A stretch of 59,134 nt of DNA from Armatimonadota bacterium (GCA_030649165.1 JAUSGG010000103.1:1-59134); one strand, 5' to 3'. Positions 25,011 through 33,706 are shown, counted from the stretch's first letter. Numbers and translations: made by a program. The notes: generated by a model from the sequence alone, not told the origin.

Positions 25011-25670
25011 TTAGTGTTGAGTCTCACCAAACTCGCCAATCCGAATCGCATAGCGGACTAATTCCGCTCGTGTCCTGACGTGCAGCTTGGCGAACAGGTT
25101 GGCTCTATGGGTTTCCACGGTCTTACCGCTCAACATTAGCCGCTCTGCGATCTCCTTATTCGTGTAGCCGTGCACAAGCAAATCCGCGACTTGCTTTTCC
25201 CTGTCGGTCAGTTTATCGAACTCTTCACGCTCGCCTGACAGCGAAGCATTTTCTTCTTCGGGAACGAGATATTGCAGCATCGATTCGCTTACCGCCACTT
25301 GCCCGTGCGCGACCGCGCGGATTGCTGTTGCGAACTCAGAGAACTCGTCTCGTTTCAGGAAATAGCCGCTAGCTCCGGCGCGCAACAACTGGTGAAGATA
25401 TCGCCTTTCTTCGTGCATTGTCAGCGCCAGTATGCGCGAGTCGGGCAGCTTGGCCCTTATCTGGCGAGTGGCTTCCAGGCCGTCTATGCCGGGCATACTC
25501 AAGTCCATGACAATAACATCGGGGTTCATTCCGATAGCTCTCCTGATCGCTTCAAAGCCGTTGGGAGCCTCGCCCACGACTTCCATGTCCGGCTCAGCGC
25601 TTAACAGACGCGCCAGGCCGGCCCTCATCACGGTGTGATCATCGACCAGCAATATACTTATCGTTTGCAT
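25011..25670 (-). CDS. NarL/LuxR-type response regulator
   Basis: The 219-aa protein has a receiver domain (residues 4-120, phosphoacceptor D56 in VIVMDLSMPG, with D10/D11 and K105 also present) and a LuxR-type helix-turn-helix at about 150-210 (LTDREKQVADLLVHGYTNKE, then KTVETHRANLFAKL). It begins one base after the sensor kinase stop, so the two form a two-component pair. It probably controls the molybdoenzyme operon on the other strand and perhaps its own operon. A palindrome at 28219-28238 in the divergent region is a candidate target. Confidence 0.95.
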   Translation of the reverse strand: MQTISILLVDDHTVMRAGLARLLSAEPDMEVVGEAPNGFEAIRRAIGMNPDVIVMDLSMPGIDGLEATRQIRAKLPDSRILALTMHEERRYLHQLLRAGASGYFLKRDEFSEFATAIRAVAHGQVAVSESMLQYLVPEEENASLSGEREEFDKLTDREKQVADLLVHGYTNKEIAERLMLSGKTVETHRANLFAKLHVRTRAELVRYAIRIGEFGETQH

Positions 25671-25671
25671 T

Positions 25672-27075
25672 TCAGGTATCCAACGGCACGTCCAGAGCGA
25701 TAGTAACCCCTTGTCCGGGAGTCGAGTCGATCTTCAGGCTTCCGCCGATCAGTTCGGCCCGTTCGCGCATGCCAAAAAGTCCCAGCGAATGTCCGGCTCC
25801 GGCGTTTTCGATGTCGAAGCCGCGCCCGTCATCCTCTACTATGACTCGAAGTGTTTTGTGGTTCAACTTCGTTGTGACGCTCAAGCGGGTTGCCCGCGCG
25901 TGCTTTGCGGAATTGACGAGGGCCTCCTGCACTATGCGATATGCAGTCGTCTCGACCTCAGGTCTCAAGCGCAAGCCGTCGATCGCGGCGCTGTGAAAAT
26001 CGACCGGCAACCCGTAGCGTTTCTCGAAATCCTGTACGTATCGATCGATGGCCGGAGCCAGACCAAGATCGTCCAGGAGACCGGGCCTTAGCTCGAAGGC
26101 CAGATTACGAATTCGCTCCAGCGCCTCGGATATGGTGGATCGGAGGTCTTTGGTTAAACCTTCCGTCTGCTGTCCATCCAGAATGACTCCCAGAGCCACG
26201 TTAACGGAGGCCAAAGATTGGCTGGTTTCGTCGTGTAACTCCCTCGCTATCCGCATGCGCTCCTCTTCCTGCGCAGAGATTATCTTGCGGAGAAGTCTGG
26301 TTTTTGCAGCTTCCTTTTGCCGGATGTCCGCATAGAGGCGCTGCAGATTGGCGGCCATATCGTTGAAGGTTGCCGCCAGATATCCTATCTCGTCATTCCA
26401 CCAGATACGCGCTCGAGATCCGAAATTGCCTTCACCGAGCGATTGCGCCGCCATGCGGAGATTAAGAATCGGCCGCAGGAAAAGCGAAATGGTGAAGTAT
26501 GACAGAATGAGAGCAACCACGGAAGTCGCCACTGCGCTTGCCAACAGTATTCGGGAGCTGTATGCAACGCTTCTGTCCAGTAATCTCTGGTTCATGCCGA
26601 CCACCACGAAGGTTCCGCCACTGAGCGCTATGGGCGCCATCGCGTCACGTATGACGCCTTCTTCGGTTTGGATCTTCATTACACTCGCGTGCTGAGAAAC
26701 AGGGCGATTCAGTTTGAGCAGATCGCCAGGTACGCCTGACTCAAAGCTATGGGCCAGCGCTCCACGTCGTCGATCGAGCACGAAAGCATAGCGGATGTGC
26801 CGGTCCGCGGACACTGCACCCCGGAGGAGTTCGTAAAGGGCGTAGGTATCGTTGGTCAAGACGGCGTCCTGGCAGCGCGTCGCCAGTTCCGCGGCGGTGT
26901 GGACTACGCGTTCGTCGAGTTGGGCTCCTACCACTCGCGCGACAATCAGGCGTGTATGAACGATGGCGGCTGCTCCGGAGATGACCACTACCGCCAAGGC
27001 GACGGCCAGGAGTTTCGGACGCATTCCGATGTCAAGCGCGCGAGCGATCACCGTGCGCCGGGCCGGTTTCTCCAA
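25672..27075 (-). CDS. NarX-like sensor histidine kinase (HisKA_3)
   Basis: The 467-aa kinase has a transmembrane helix at about 19-38, an extracytoplasmic sensor region at about 40-170, a second helix at about 177-200 and a HAMP domain at about 200-255. A HisKA_3 dimerisation domain follows with the phospho-His in RIARELHDETSQ, then a C-terminal HATPase with EDDGRGFDIEN and GHSLGLFGMRERAELIGG. It starts (TTG 27075) inside the 3' end of the PhnD-like gene, overlapping by 28 bases. This suggests that the binding protein presents its ligand to the kinase. A later ATG (27024) would shorten the N-terminus. Confidence 0.94.
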   Translation of the reverse strand: MEKPARRTVIARALDIGMRPKLLAVALAVVVISGAAAIVHTRLIVARVVGAQLDERVVHTAAELATRCQDAVLTNDTYALYELLRGAVSADRHIRYAFVLDRRRGALAHSFESGVPGDLLKLNRPVSQHASVMKIQTEEGVIRDAMAPIALSGGTFVVVGMNQRLLDRSVAYSSRILLASAVATSVVALILSYFTISLFLRPILNLRMAAQSLGEGNFGSRARIWWNDEIGYLAATFNDMAANLQRLYADIRQKEAAKTRLLRKIISAQEEERMRIARELHDETSQSLASVNVALGVILDGQQTEGLTKDLRSTISEALERIRNLAFELRPGLLDDLGLAPAIDRYVQDFEKRYGLPVDFHSAAIDGLRLRPEVETTAYRIVQEALVNSAKHARATRLSVTTKLNHKTLRVIVEDDGRGFDIENAGAGHSLGLFGMRERAELIGGSLKIDSTPGQGVTIALDVPLDT

Positions 27076-28001
27076 GCCTCGATCTCCTTTCTCATCACGC
27101 GAATACTGTCGTAGGCCGAATCCGCTCCCGGGACGAAGCGATCGGTCATCATATCGCGAAGAATCTTTCGCCCTTCAGGATCTCTGTGCATGTTCAGGAG
27201 GATACGCTTGAGTGAAGTCTTGAATTCATCGTCCGCGTTGGGATTGACCACTACGGGAGGCGCCGCGCAGGGACCGTAACGAGCGACTATCTTCGTTTGA
27301 ACCTTCAAAAGGGGATCTCGACGGATTGCCAACTCATAGAGAATATTGTCTACGGCGGCGCCATCTACTACCCCGGTCCGCACGGCCGCGATCGATTTAT
27401 CGTGGTTTCGCGTATATATCACTTCCTGGAAATAGGATTCCGGACTGAGTCCCATCTTGAGAATCTGATAGGTAGGAATGCCGCAGCCGGTATTTGAGTC
27501 CCTGTCCGTGAAGGCAAACCGTTTGCCGCGAAAATCGGCCAATCCCTTCGCCGCGCTCCGGGCCGACGATATGATGTAGCAATAGTACGTCGGGCGGCCG
27601 TTGTACTGAGGGACAGCCACTAGTTCCATGCCAAATCTGCTGTGCCCCTCCACGTATCCTCCACTGCATACGAACGCCGCAAGAGCTTCCCGCAATCGTA
27701 CCTTCTCATTCAGCTCGGCGTACGAGTGCGCCAACACGAGCTGTGTTGGTCGCTTTAGCTTCTTTGTCAGGTATGAAACGATCGGGCCGTAGGTCTCCAC
27801 AGCGTTACCCGGACTGCTCATACTGGCGACGGCTATCCGATAAGGCGACTTGGCTGGACGCGGGGCCGAAACCTGGGATTTGGTCACAGCGCTCCGGAGA
27901 CTCGCGGTAGGGAGCCGTTCGCTCCGACGGGTTCCTATGGAACATCCGAGCGCGATGATGGGAACGAGCACAGAAATAGCAACCAGCTTCGGTATTTGCA
28001 T
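27048..28001 (-). CDS. PhnD/AioX-like periplasmic oxyanion-binding lipoprotein
   Basis: The 317-aa protein starts with a lipoprotein signal (LVPIIALGCS, lipobox ALGC). The rest fits the PhnD-type (phosphate/phosphonate-binding-like) solute-binding fold, for example YRIAVASMSSPGNAVETYGP, ALAAFVCSGGYVEG, FTDRDSNTGCGIPTYQ and GVVDGAAVDNILY. No ABC permease or ATPase is adjacent; instead the gene overlaps a sensor kinase. Such three-part arrangements are known from arsenite sensing (AioX-AioS-AioR), so this protein is probably a sensor that binds an anion for the kinase. ATG 28001 gives a clean signal peptide; a TTG at 28037 is the alternative. The ligand is unknown. Confidence 0.82.
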   Translation of the reverse strand: MQIPKLVAISVLVPIIALGCSIGTRRSERLPTASLRSAVTKSQVSAPRPAKSPYRIAVASMSSPGNAVETYGPIVSYLTKKLKRPTQLVLAHSYAELNEKVRLREALAAFVCSGGYVEGHSRFGMELVAVPQYNGRPTYYCYIISSARSAAKGLADFRGKRFAFTDRDSNTGCGIPTYQILKMGLSPESYFQEVIYTRNHDKSIAAVRTGVVDGAAVDNILYELAIRRDPLLKVQTKIVARYGPCAAPPVVVNPNADDEFKTSLKRILLNMHRDPEGRKILRDMMTDRFVPGADSAYDSIRVMRKEIEAWRNRPGAR

Positions 28002-28218
28002 GTTCAGTGGCAGAAGCTCAACAATCCGAGTGAGCAATGACTACAGATGGAGTTTGCTCAGTTTCAATATTACACCCAAAACCGGTTCAGATCAACTGCT
28101 ATTCCGGCGCATGTAGTGTCGCGTGTCAAGCGAATATCCTTGCCGGTAGAAATAGATCTGCGTTGTTATGGCTGCCGAGCTTTACACGAGTATTGTCCTT
28201 TTGCGCGGCTGCTGAGGC

Positions 28219-28238
28219 AATCAGGGAAATCCCTGATT
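28219..28238. promoter_or_regulatory. palindromic candidate operator AATCAGGG-N4-CCCTGATT
   Basis: Eight-base arms are perfectly complementary around a four-base spacer (AAAT). No T-run follows on either strand, so a terminator is unlikely. Its place between two divergent transcription units, one encoding a NarL-type regulator, makes it a good candidate regulator binding site. Confidence 0.45.
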
Positions 28239-28437
28239 CTTAGCCGGCATAAAAGAGGGAATTGCCTGAGTGACATCTCAGCCCCTTAAGGCGGATGATA
28301 ATAGAGGGCCACATCTCCGCAAACAGATCTCCGCAAACAGACCTTGTGCGGGTGGGGGTTTACGCAAGTTTGTGAAATGTGGAGCGATGTATGAATTGGT
28401 GCGGGATGCTCGTGCAGCGCATCCTCGATCGGGTCTG

Positions 28438-28530
28438 AAAAGGAGCCAGGCTGGCAAGGGGGAGGGCTTGGCGATTGCGCGAGGAATGACAGCTCAACAC
28501 GGTGGCGAACTTACACTGTCGGCAAGCTGA
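28438..28530 (+). pseudogene. remnant of a histidine kinase C-terminal ATPase domain
   Basis: The plus-strand frame reads GKGEGLAIARGMTAQHGGEL followed by TLSAS and a stop. This matches the G2 box and C-terminal end of the HATPase domain (usual pattern GTGLGLAIARxIVExHGG). The upstream N and F boxes, dimerisation domain and sensor are not found, so only the tail survives. It lies 46 bases before a single-domain receiver gene, as a kinase would in a two-component operon. I infer that a kinase was lost here and its receiver kept. Confidence 0.62.
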
Positions 28531-28576
28531 ATGAATGAATGTGTAACGGCTCGGATTTGTACTCCCAAGCAAACTA

Positions 28577-28981
28577 ATGGCTAACTCGCCTGAGCATGAT
28601 CTGAATATCCTTATCATTGATGATGACCGAGATTTGCTGGACACGTTGTCAATTGTGTTGTCTTCGATGGACTACCAAGTGACTTGCGTGGACTCCGCGG
28701 TGCAAGGTGTGACTCTGATGAGCGCTCGGAGATTCGATCTGGCGCTTGTGGATCTTCGGATGCGTCGTATGGACGGTAATCAGTTCTTGAAGACAGCCAA
28801 GCTCATAAACCCCGATTGCAGGGTGGTTCTGATGTCGGCTTACGCTACGGCGGAAGCAATGGTGACGGCCATTCGGGAGAACGTGTATGATTACCTGCTC
28901 AAACCGTTCAAGGTTGCCGAGTTAGAGAAGATCTTCCAAAGGGCCGGCGGCGAGATAGCGAGAGAAAAGAAACAGGAGTAG
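28577..28981 (+). CDS. single-domain response regulator (receiver only)
   Basis: The 134-aa protein is a CheY-like receiver with the acidic pair D15-D16, phosphoacceptor D59 (LALVDLRMRRMDG), the conserved Thr/Ser region VLMSAYA and K109 in YLLKPF. It has no output domain. It follows a kinase remnant and precedes the repeat protein by 3 bases. It may serve as a phosphate relay, or act through the adjacent repeat protein. Its own kinase is probably absent from the locus. Confidence 0.92.
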   Translation: MANSPEHDLNILIIDDDRDLLDTLSIVLSSMDYQVTCVDSAVQGVTLMSARRFDLALVDLRMRRMDGNQFLKTAKLINPDCRVVLMSAYATAEAMVTAIRENVYDYLLKPFKVAELEKIFQRAGGEIAREKKQE

Positions 28982-28984
28982 TCA

Positions 28985-29611
28985 ATGGGCAAGCGATTGT
29001 GGACGGGAGAAGAAGTGCTGAGCCGCATTCGGAGCCTCAGCGAGGCTGGTGGAGACCTTGCGCCGGGGACCGTAGCTAAGATAGCCCCCCGTCTGCTCAG
29101 CGCCGCTTGCAGGTACTTTGGGAGCTGGGGTCAGGCCGTGGAGGCCATCGGAATTGATTATTCCGCCCTGCTTGAAACGGCGCACCGGCGAGCGGGGGAA
29201 AACAGATCGAAGTGGAGCAGGGAACGCATCCTGGAACGCATCCGGGCTTTAGCGGAGAAGAACGAAACGCTGGCCACGACGATCGTATCCCTCAAGTACG
29301 GAGATCTCTACAGCGCCGCTTGCTCGCCGCGTTACTTTAACGGATGGGCTAAGGCTGTCGAGGCGGCTGGAATTCGGGTCGAGCAGAAGAAGCCGGGGAA
29401 GCCCAGCAAACACCTCGCCGATCTCGCCAGGTGGAAGGCGAACATGCTTCTCGAAAGAGTTTACCAGATTGCAGGAGACGGCTCAACAATTGATGAGCGT
29501 CTGATCCGGATGCTTGCTCCGGCGCTGCATGAGGCAACGGTCAAGCGTTTTGGTTCTTGGGCGAGGGCTCTTGAGTTTCGAAGCAGCCAGATCGGGGATG
29601 GAAATGGGTGA
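28985..29611 (+). CDS. triple-repeat protein (homing-endonuclease-associated repeat type)
   Basis: The 208-aa protein has three repeats of about 50 residues, at about 6-57, 77-130 and 150-197. Each has a leading Trp-x-x-E/K, an I-x-x-L helix and an end of the type AACRYFGSWGQAVEAIGI. The pattern matches the HNH/homing-endonuclease-associated repeat family (PF18780-like), thought to bind DNA. There is no endonuclease domain. AGGAG precedes the ATG, and the gene overlaps moaA by 8 bases. Placed between a receiver and moaA, it could be a DNA-binding output partner of the receiver; this is inference. Confidence 0.72.
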   Translation: MGKRLWTGEEVLSRIRSLSEAGGDLAPGTVAKIAPRLLSAACRYFGSWGQAVEAIGIDYSALLETAHRRAGENRSKWSRERILERIRALAEKNETLATTIVSLKYGDLYSAACSPRYFNGWAKAVEAAGIRVEQKKPGKPSKHLADLARWKANMLLERVYQIAGDGSTIDERLIRMLAPALHEATVKRFGSWARALEFRSSQIGDGNG

Positions 29612-30602
29612 CACTGCATTTGTTGGGAATGTGAGGACTGAGCCGTCTCGTGAACTTTCGTTCAAAGAAGATTATGAACTGATTGACAGCTTCGGCAGAC
29701 GCGTTACGTATCTACGGGTATCCATCACGGATCGCTGCAACCTCCGGTGTTGGTACTGTATGCCGAGTCACTGCAAATGGCTGCCGCGGGAAGAAGTTCT
29801 GGCATACGAAGAGCTTCTTCGGGTGGTTGCGGTTGGAGCGTCGCTTGGAATTTCCAAGGTCCGACTCACTGGTGGAGAACCTCTCGTGAGGAAAGGGTTG
29901 CCCTGGCTCATCAGCAAGATTGTGGAAACTCCGGGTGTTGAAGAGGTCGCGCTGACTACCAACGGAACACTGCTGGCGCGGCAGGTCACAGACCTGAAGT
30001 CATCTGGTTTGAACCGCGTGAACATCAGCATAGACACGTTGGATAGCGAGCGTTATGAGAGTATCACACGCGGTGGTCGCCTGTCAGATGTAATCGTCGG
30101 CATTGACGCCGCGGTTGCCGCCGGTTTTCGTTGTGTGAAACTGAACTCAGTCCTGCAGCGGGATGCGGACATCGCCGACGTTTATTCCCTCGTGGAGTTC
30201 GCACGGGCAAGGCGCGTGAGGCTGCGCTTCATAGAGTTAATGCCACTAGCCAACGAAGTACGTGGCGGCGCGCGTTATGATAGCTCCTTTATCTCTGCGA
30301 GAGAGGTCAAGGCTCGACTCGAAGGCGTGGATACGGGACACGTGGAGTTCATCTCGCCTGTTTCACAGCCTTTTTGTGACACATGCAATCGTTTGAGGCT
30401 CACTCCGGACGGCAAATTGCTCGCCTGCCTCTGTCGGGGCGGGGCAGTCGACATAAAGGCCATAGTGCGCGACAACAGGTGCGGCGGGCATCACCGTCGG
30501 TTGGCGCAAGCCTTCCACAGGTGTTTGGGCCTGAAGCCCGAGCCGTGGCGCGCCTGGGGTGGAACAGCCCGTCTGGAGCGCGTATCCGCGATCGGCGGAT
30601 AA
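29604..30602 (+). CDS. moaA: GTP 3',8-cyclase MoaA (radical SAM)
   Basis: The radical-SAM motif CNLRCWYC (C45, C49, C52) follows YLRVSITDR, as in MoaA. LTGGEPLVRKG, ALTTNGTLL and VNISIDTLD are further family blocks, and the second [4Fe-4S] site is seen in CDTCNRLRLTPDGKLLACL. The C-terminal IGG is the essential double-glycine tail. At 332 aa the length is normal. ATG 29604 has GGGG 6 nt upstream; ATG 29598 is an alternative. It catalyses the first step of molybdenum-cofactor synthesis together with MoaC (24460-24942). Confidence 0.96.
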   Translation: MGDTAFVGNVRTEPSRELSFKEDYELIDSFGRRVTYLRVSITDRCNLRCWYCMPSHCKWLPREEVLAYEELLRVVAVGASLGISKVRLTGGEPLVRKGLPWLISKIVETPGVEEVALTTNGTLLARQVTDLKSSGLNRVNISIDTLDSERYESITRGGRLSDVIVGIDAAVAAGFRCVKLNSVLQRDADIADVYSLVEFARARRVRLRFIELMPLANEVRGGARYDSSFISAREVKARLEGVDTGHVEFISPVSQPFCDTCNRLRLTPDGKLLACLCRGGAVDIKAIVRDNRCGGHHRRLAQAFHRCLGLKPEPWRAWGGTARLERVSAIGG

Positions 30603-30731
30603 CTGGGATTCCATTGGCGAAAGCCGCGGACGAATTGAAACACAAAGCTGGAGAGGTCGGAGGCGCCAAGCTGTGGGATATATGCGGGGAAGCGGACTTA
30701 CATCGGCAATCGGCAGGAAGGGCGTTTAACG

Positions 30732-31466
30732 ATGGATGGGTTACCTATATGGGCGCCCCTTCTGATATTCGTCGTCGCCGTGCTTTACTCTTCGGTGGGG
30801 CACGGTGGAGCGTCGGGCTATCTCGCGGTCTTGTCTCTCCTTGCGATACCGCGCGCCGAAATGGCTACGACGGCGCTGGCATTGAATATCCTTGTAGCCG
30901 GTACTGCGTGCCTCAACTTCCATCGCTCAAACCACTTGCGTTTGCGTCTTACGTGGCCGTTAATTGTGCTATCGATACCGGGGGCTCTCATCGGCGGCGC
31001 AATCTACGTGCCGGAGCGTGTCTATTCGTTGCTTCTTGCAGTTGCGTTACTGGCGGCAGCGGTTCGCTTGTCCGGATTACTAAATCCCTTGTCACGCGAG
31101 GAAAAGCTGCGGCCACTTCGATTACCGGCAGCCGTGCCACTCGGCGGCGCCATCGGCCTTCTCTCCGGAATCGTGGGAATTGGAGGCGGGGTCTTTTTGA
31201 GTCCGGTAATGATACTCGCCAGGTGGGCAGGCGCAAAGCAGGTTGCGGCTACATCCGCCTGCTTCATTGTGGTAAACTCAATCGCGGGTTTGAGCAGCCG
31301 GATGATCAGCCATAACGCCGATTTTGGAATCGTTCCAGCGCTGCCATTGGCTGCGTTCGCGGGTGGACTGATCGGGTCGAGCCTCGGAGCCAGAAGGTTT
31401 TCGAGTTTGGCTCTGCGAAGGGTACTCGCTACGGTCCTCGTGACTGCCGCGGTCAAACTACTGTGA
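30732..31466 (+). CDS. TauE/SafE family (sulfite/anion) exporter
   Basis: The 244-aa membrane protein has about eight hydrophobic helices and the two family repeats: SVGHGGASGYLAVLSLLAIP near the N-terminus and SGIVGIGGGVFLSPVMIL near the middle. Members export sulfite, sulfoacetate or related anions, or are of unknown substrate. Its presence between moaA and the outer-membrane and cytochrome genes suggests it moves a substrate or product (perhaps a sulfur oxyanion) of the molybdoenzyme across the inner membrane. That link is an inference from position only. Confidence 0.9.
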   Translation: MDGLPIWAPLLIFVVAVLYSSVGHGGASGYLAVLSLLAIPRAEMATTALALNILVAGTACLNFHRSNHLRLRLTWPLIVLSIPGALIGGAIYVPERVYSLLLAVALLAAAVRLSGLLNPLSREEKLRPLRLPAAVPLGGAIGLLSGIVGIGGGVFLSPVMILARWAGAKQVAATSACFIVVNSIAGLSSRMISHNADFGIVPALPLAAFAGGLIGSSLGARRFSSLALRRVLATVLVTAAVKLL

Positions 31467-31672
31467 CCGGGGCGCGTAGGTGATTGTCGGTCAAGAAGAA
31501 ACAGGGAGGAAGACTCTCTCAGCCCTGGATGGGTCAAGGAGGTGGTTTCTATGCGGTCGCCCCTGTCGGCGGACGGCGCATTTTTGGGACGTGTGGTCGG
31601 CAGGAAGTACGGACGACGGAGGTTCAGTATCTCCGTCCGGCAGTGAAGTTTGAAATGATTGAGGAAGGATAG

Positions 31673-32380
31673 GTGATCAAAATCAAACGAGATGTAATGC
31701 TCTTGCCGATTCTGCTGGCGACTATGCTGTTGCTGTTCAGTCACGTGGCAAGCGCGACTCCAAGCGGTCTGAACAACATTCCCACCGCTGACGTGGCTTC
31801 GACCAATGTGCTGGTCTTGCAGCAGTTCACCAATTTCGGCGCCGACCAGGAGAGCCTGTATCACTTTGGCTTCAAGTACGGCCTGGCGGACAATGTGGAA
31901 ATCGGCTTCGACAAACGTATCCACGACTCGGGCAGCGGGGCCGGCGTATCTGGAGCAGGCGGTATGCCCGCCGGACCGTGGGTGTTTCAGGCAAAATATC
32001 GGTACGAACTGCCGAATAAGGATACCAGCCTGGGGCTCGGCTTGGCTAACGTCGGCGATTCGGACGAAGCAGGGAATTCGTATCCTTACTTCGTTCTCAG
32101 CCACAATCTCCAGTCTTTCCGCGGCCACATTGGCTACGGTGGCAAGGACGCGGCTCGAGGGCTTTTTCTCGGCGTCGATAAAACCCTGCGCGGCGGCACG
32201 GTTCTGCGGGCCGACTGGTTGCAGACGGATGACAGAGACGAATCACTTGCCAGCGTTGGCTTTCTCAAGCCGCTCAGCGGCCCGTGGATCATAGAAGGTT
32301 GGGCGTCATTCCCCACAGCTCCCGGGGTTGAGAATACTTTCACGCTCAAGTTCGATTACGTGCTCGATTTCCGCCGCTAA
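31673..32380 (+). CDS. outer-membrane beta-barrel protein
   Basis: After a hydrophobic signal (LLPILLATMLLLFSHVASA), the 235-aa protein shows alternating polar/hydrophobic strands typical of barrels (for example YHFGFKYGLADNVEIGFDKR and GPWIIEGWASFP), and SYPYFVLSHNLQSFRGHIGY. GTG 31673 lies 6 nt after GAGGAAGGA. No enzymatic motif is seen. It is the first of three barrel genes in the molybdenum operon; the group probably provides an outer-membrane pore or structural support for the periplasmic respiratory enzyme. Confidence 0.75.
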   Translation: MIKIKRDVMLLPILLATMLLLFSHVASATPSGLNNIPTADVASTNVLVLQQFTNFGADQESLYHFGFKYGLADNVEIGFDKRIHDSGSGAGVSGAGGMPAGPWVFQAKYRYELPNKDTSLGLGLANVGDSDEAGNSYPYFVLSHNLQSFRGHIGYGGKDAARGLFLGVDKTLRGGTVLRADWLQTDDRDESLASVGFLKPLSGPWIIEGWASFPTAPGVENTFTLKFDYVLDFRR

Positions 32381-32443
32381 AGGGTGGAAAGTCGCGGCCC
32401 CAAGAGGTCGCATATACTAGAGGCAAATGAAGGAGGCAATTCA

Positions 32444-33667
32444 GTGTTAAAGAGATTGTTCATTGGGACTTGTTGCGCCGCATTGATCATCGGGCTTGTG
32501 CCCGGCTTTGTGTCGGCAGATCCTGATGAAGCGGGCTTACAAAAACAGATCACGGAACTGCGCGGTAAGCTGGAGGAACTCGAAAAGAAACTCAATGACT
32601 CAAAGAAAGCGCAGGAAACGGCTCCGGCAGTGACTCCAGCCGCCAAAGGTTCCAAGATCAAGATCGACGGACGAATCTTCGCGGGCGTTTTCGACACCGG
32701 GGCCGAGGGCGCTTACGCCAATTCGAGCGTGGACATCAGTGATGCGAAGATCAGATTCACGTTCAACCCGACGAAGAATATCACCGTCGTGAACAGGTTC
32801 AGCACAACCGGCGCCAAGACGGACGGTTTCGACTACTTCTACGCGGATTTCGCGGGCGTGTTGAGCCCTACCAGCATTATTCGCGTGGGCCAGAGGAAGA
32901 TAGACACGGGTCAGGAAACGTGGGTGGATAACCCCATCGAGAATATGTTGGTGACCAATTCCGTTAGCCACGTTTCCGGCTACGGTACGGGAATCGCGCT
33001 TCTAGGTCGGTTTCAGGACGTGAAGACATCGCCCCTTTACGAGATCGGTTTCGTCAACGGTCCGAAGGGACTAATGGTAAGACCCACCAACGCATTGCCC
33101 ATCAACATCAAGCTGGGCGCGCCGCTGCCGGGGAATATCTTCGCATCGGCCAGCTATTTCAGATCGGGCGATATTGGAGCGGCTGACAAGTCGGCCATCA
33201 GCGTTGCGGAGATTGCTGACTATCCCGCCGCAACAGAGTGGAATAGATCGCTCTGGGAAGTGGACCTCCGTTACAACTACGGCGCCTCCGGCATCCGTTC
33301 CCTCGTTCCGACCGGAGACTTGCCACCAGTAATGCTCGGAGCCACATACGGCGGCTTCAACGATGACGCGGTTGGAGCAGCGGACAGGGACGGCCAGTTC
33401 TGGTTTGTCGAGGGTCTCTTCAGACTGAACAGCAGAACTTACGCCGCGGCCAGGTACAGCTCAGTCGATCTTGACGACGGTGTGCTTGCCAAGCTCGGGA
33501 AAAGCCCTGTGTCGGTTAACTCGTACAGGCGAACGTCCATTGGTTTGGGCTACGCCCTGACTGACCTCACCCATGTGAAGGCCGAATACGCCTTCAATCG
33601 TACCAGCGGCGGCGCTTCCGATCCCGACCTCAACCAGTTGGCCATCGGCGTCGCATCGAAGTTCTAA
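32444..33667 (+). CDS. porin with N-terminal coiled coil
   Basis: The 407-aa protein has a signal peptide (ending VSADP), then a charged coiled coil (LQKQITELRGKLEELEKKLN, about residues 31-50), a linker, and a large beta-barrel whose last residues are VASKF with C-terminal Phe, the mark of outer-membrane assembly. It resembles phosphate-selective or maltoporin-like porins. GTG 32444 follows AAGGAGG at about 8 nt. It may let a charged substrate into the periplasm for the molybdoenzyme. The start lies well downstream of the first possible in-frame codon (32384), which would disrupt the signal peptide. Confidence 0.82.
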   Translation: MLKRLFIGTCCAALIIGLVPGFVSADPDEAGLQKQITELRGKLEELEKKLNDSKKAQETAPAVTPAAKGSKIKIDGRIFAGVFDTGAEGAYANSSVDISDAKIRFTFNPTKNITVVNRFSTTGAKTDGFDYFYADFAGVLSPTSIIRVGQRKIDTGQETWVDNPIENMLVTNSVSHVSGYGTGIALLGRFQDVKTSPLYEIGFVNGPKGLMVRPTNALPINIKLGAPLPGNIFASASYFRSGDIGAADKSAISVAEIADYPAATEWNRSLWEVDLRYNYGASGIRSLVPTGDLPPVMLGATYGGFNDDAVGAADRDGQFWFVEGLFRLNSRTYAAARYSSVDLDDGVLAKLGKSPVSVNSYRRTSIGLGYALTDLTHVKAEYAFNRTSGGASDPDLNQLAIGVASKF

Positions 33668-33706
33668 GGAGTCTTTATCGATAGGCAAACAAGCGCCTGT
33701 CGATTA

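Larger units (their letters stand above)
28002..28576. other. divergent control region of the molybdenum island
   Basis: This 575-base stretch separates the sensor operon (minus) from the plus-strand operon. It holds a perfect-arm palindrome at 28219-28238 and a remnant of a histidine kinase at 28438-28530. A plus-strand open frame at 28047-28289 contains Cys-rich CYGCRALHEYC but matches no family I know. Promoters for both directions probably lie here; I could not fix them. Confidence 0.6.

Noticed and set aside
28047-28289. An 80-codon plus-strand frame with CYGCRALHEYC
   Set aside because: The Cys spacing hinted at a zinc or iron-sulfur protein, but there is no start with a ribosome site and the frame covers the palindrome at 28219, so a control region is more likely.
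30360-30602. Frameshift at the end of moaA
   Set aside because: The C-terminal part is divergent, but the second iron-sulfur motif and the terminal IGG are in frame and the length is normal.
31484-31672. A possible 62-codon plus-strand gene ending directly before the outer-membrane gene at 31673
   Set aside because: It has no recognisable family, a weak TTG start and a hairpin (GACGGAG/CTCCGTC) inside it. It is more likely leader sequence. I also considered a molybdenum-cofactor riboswitch here but could not match its consensus.
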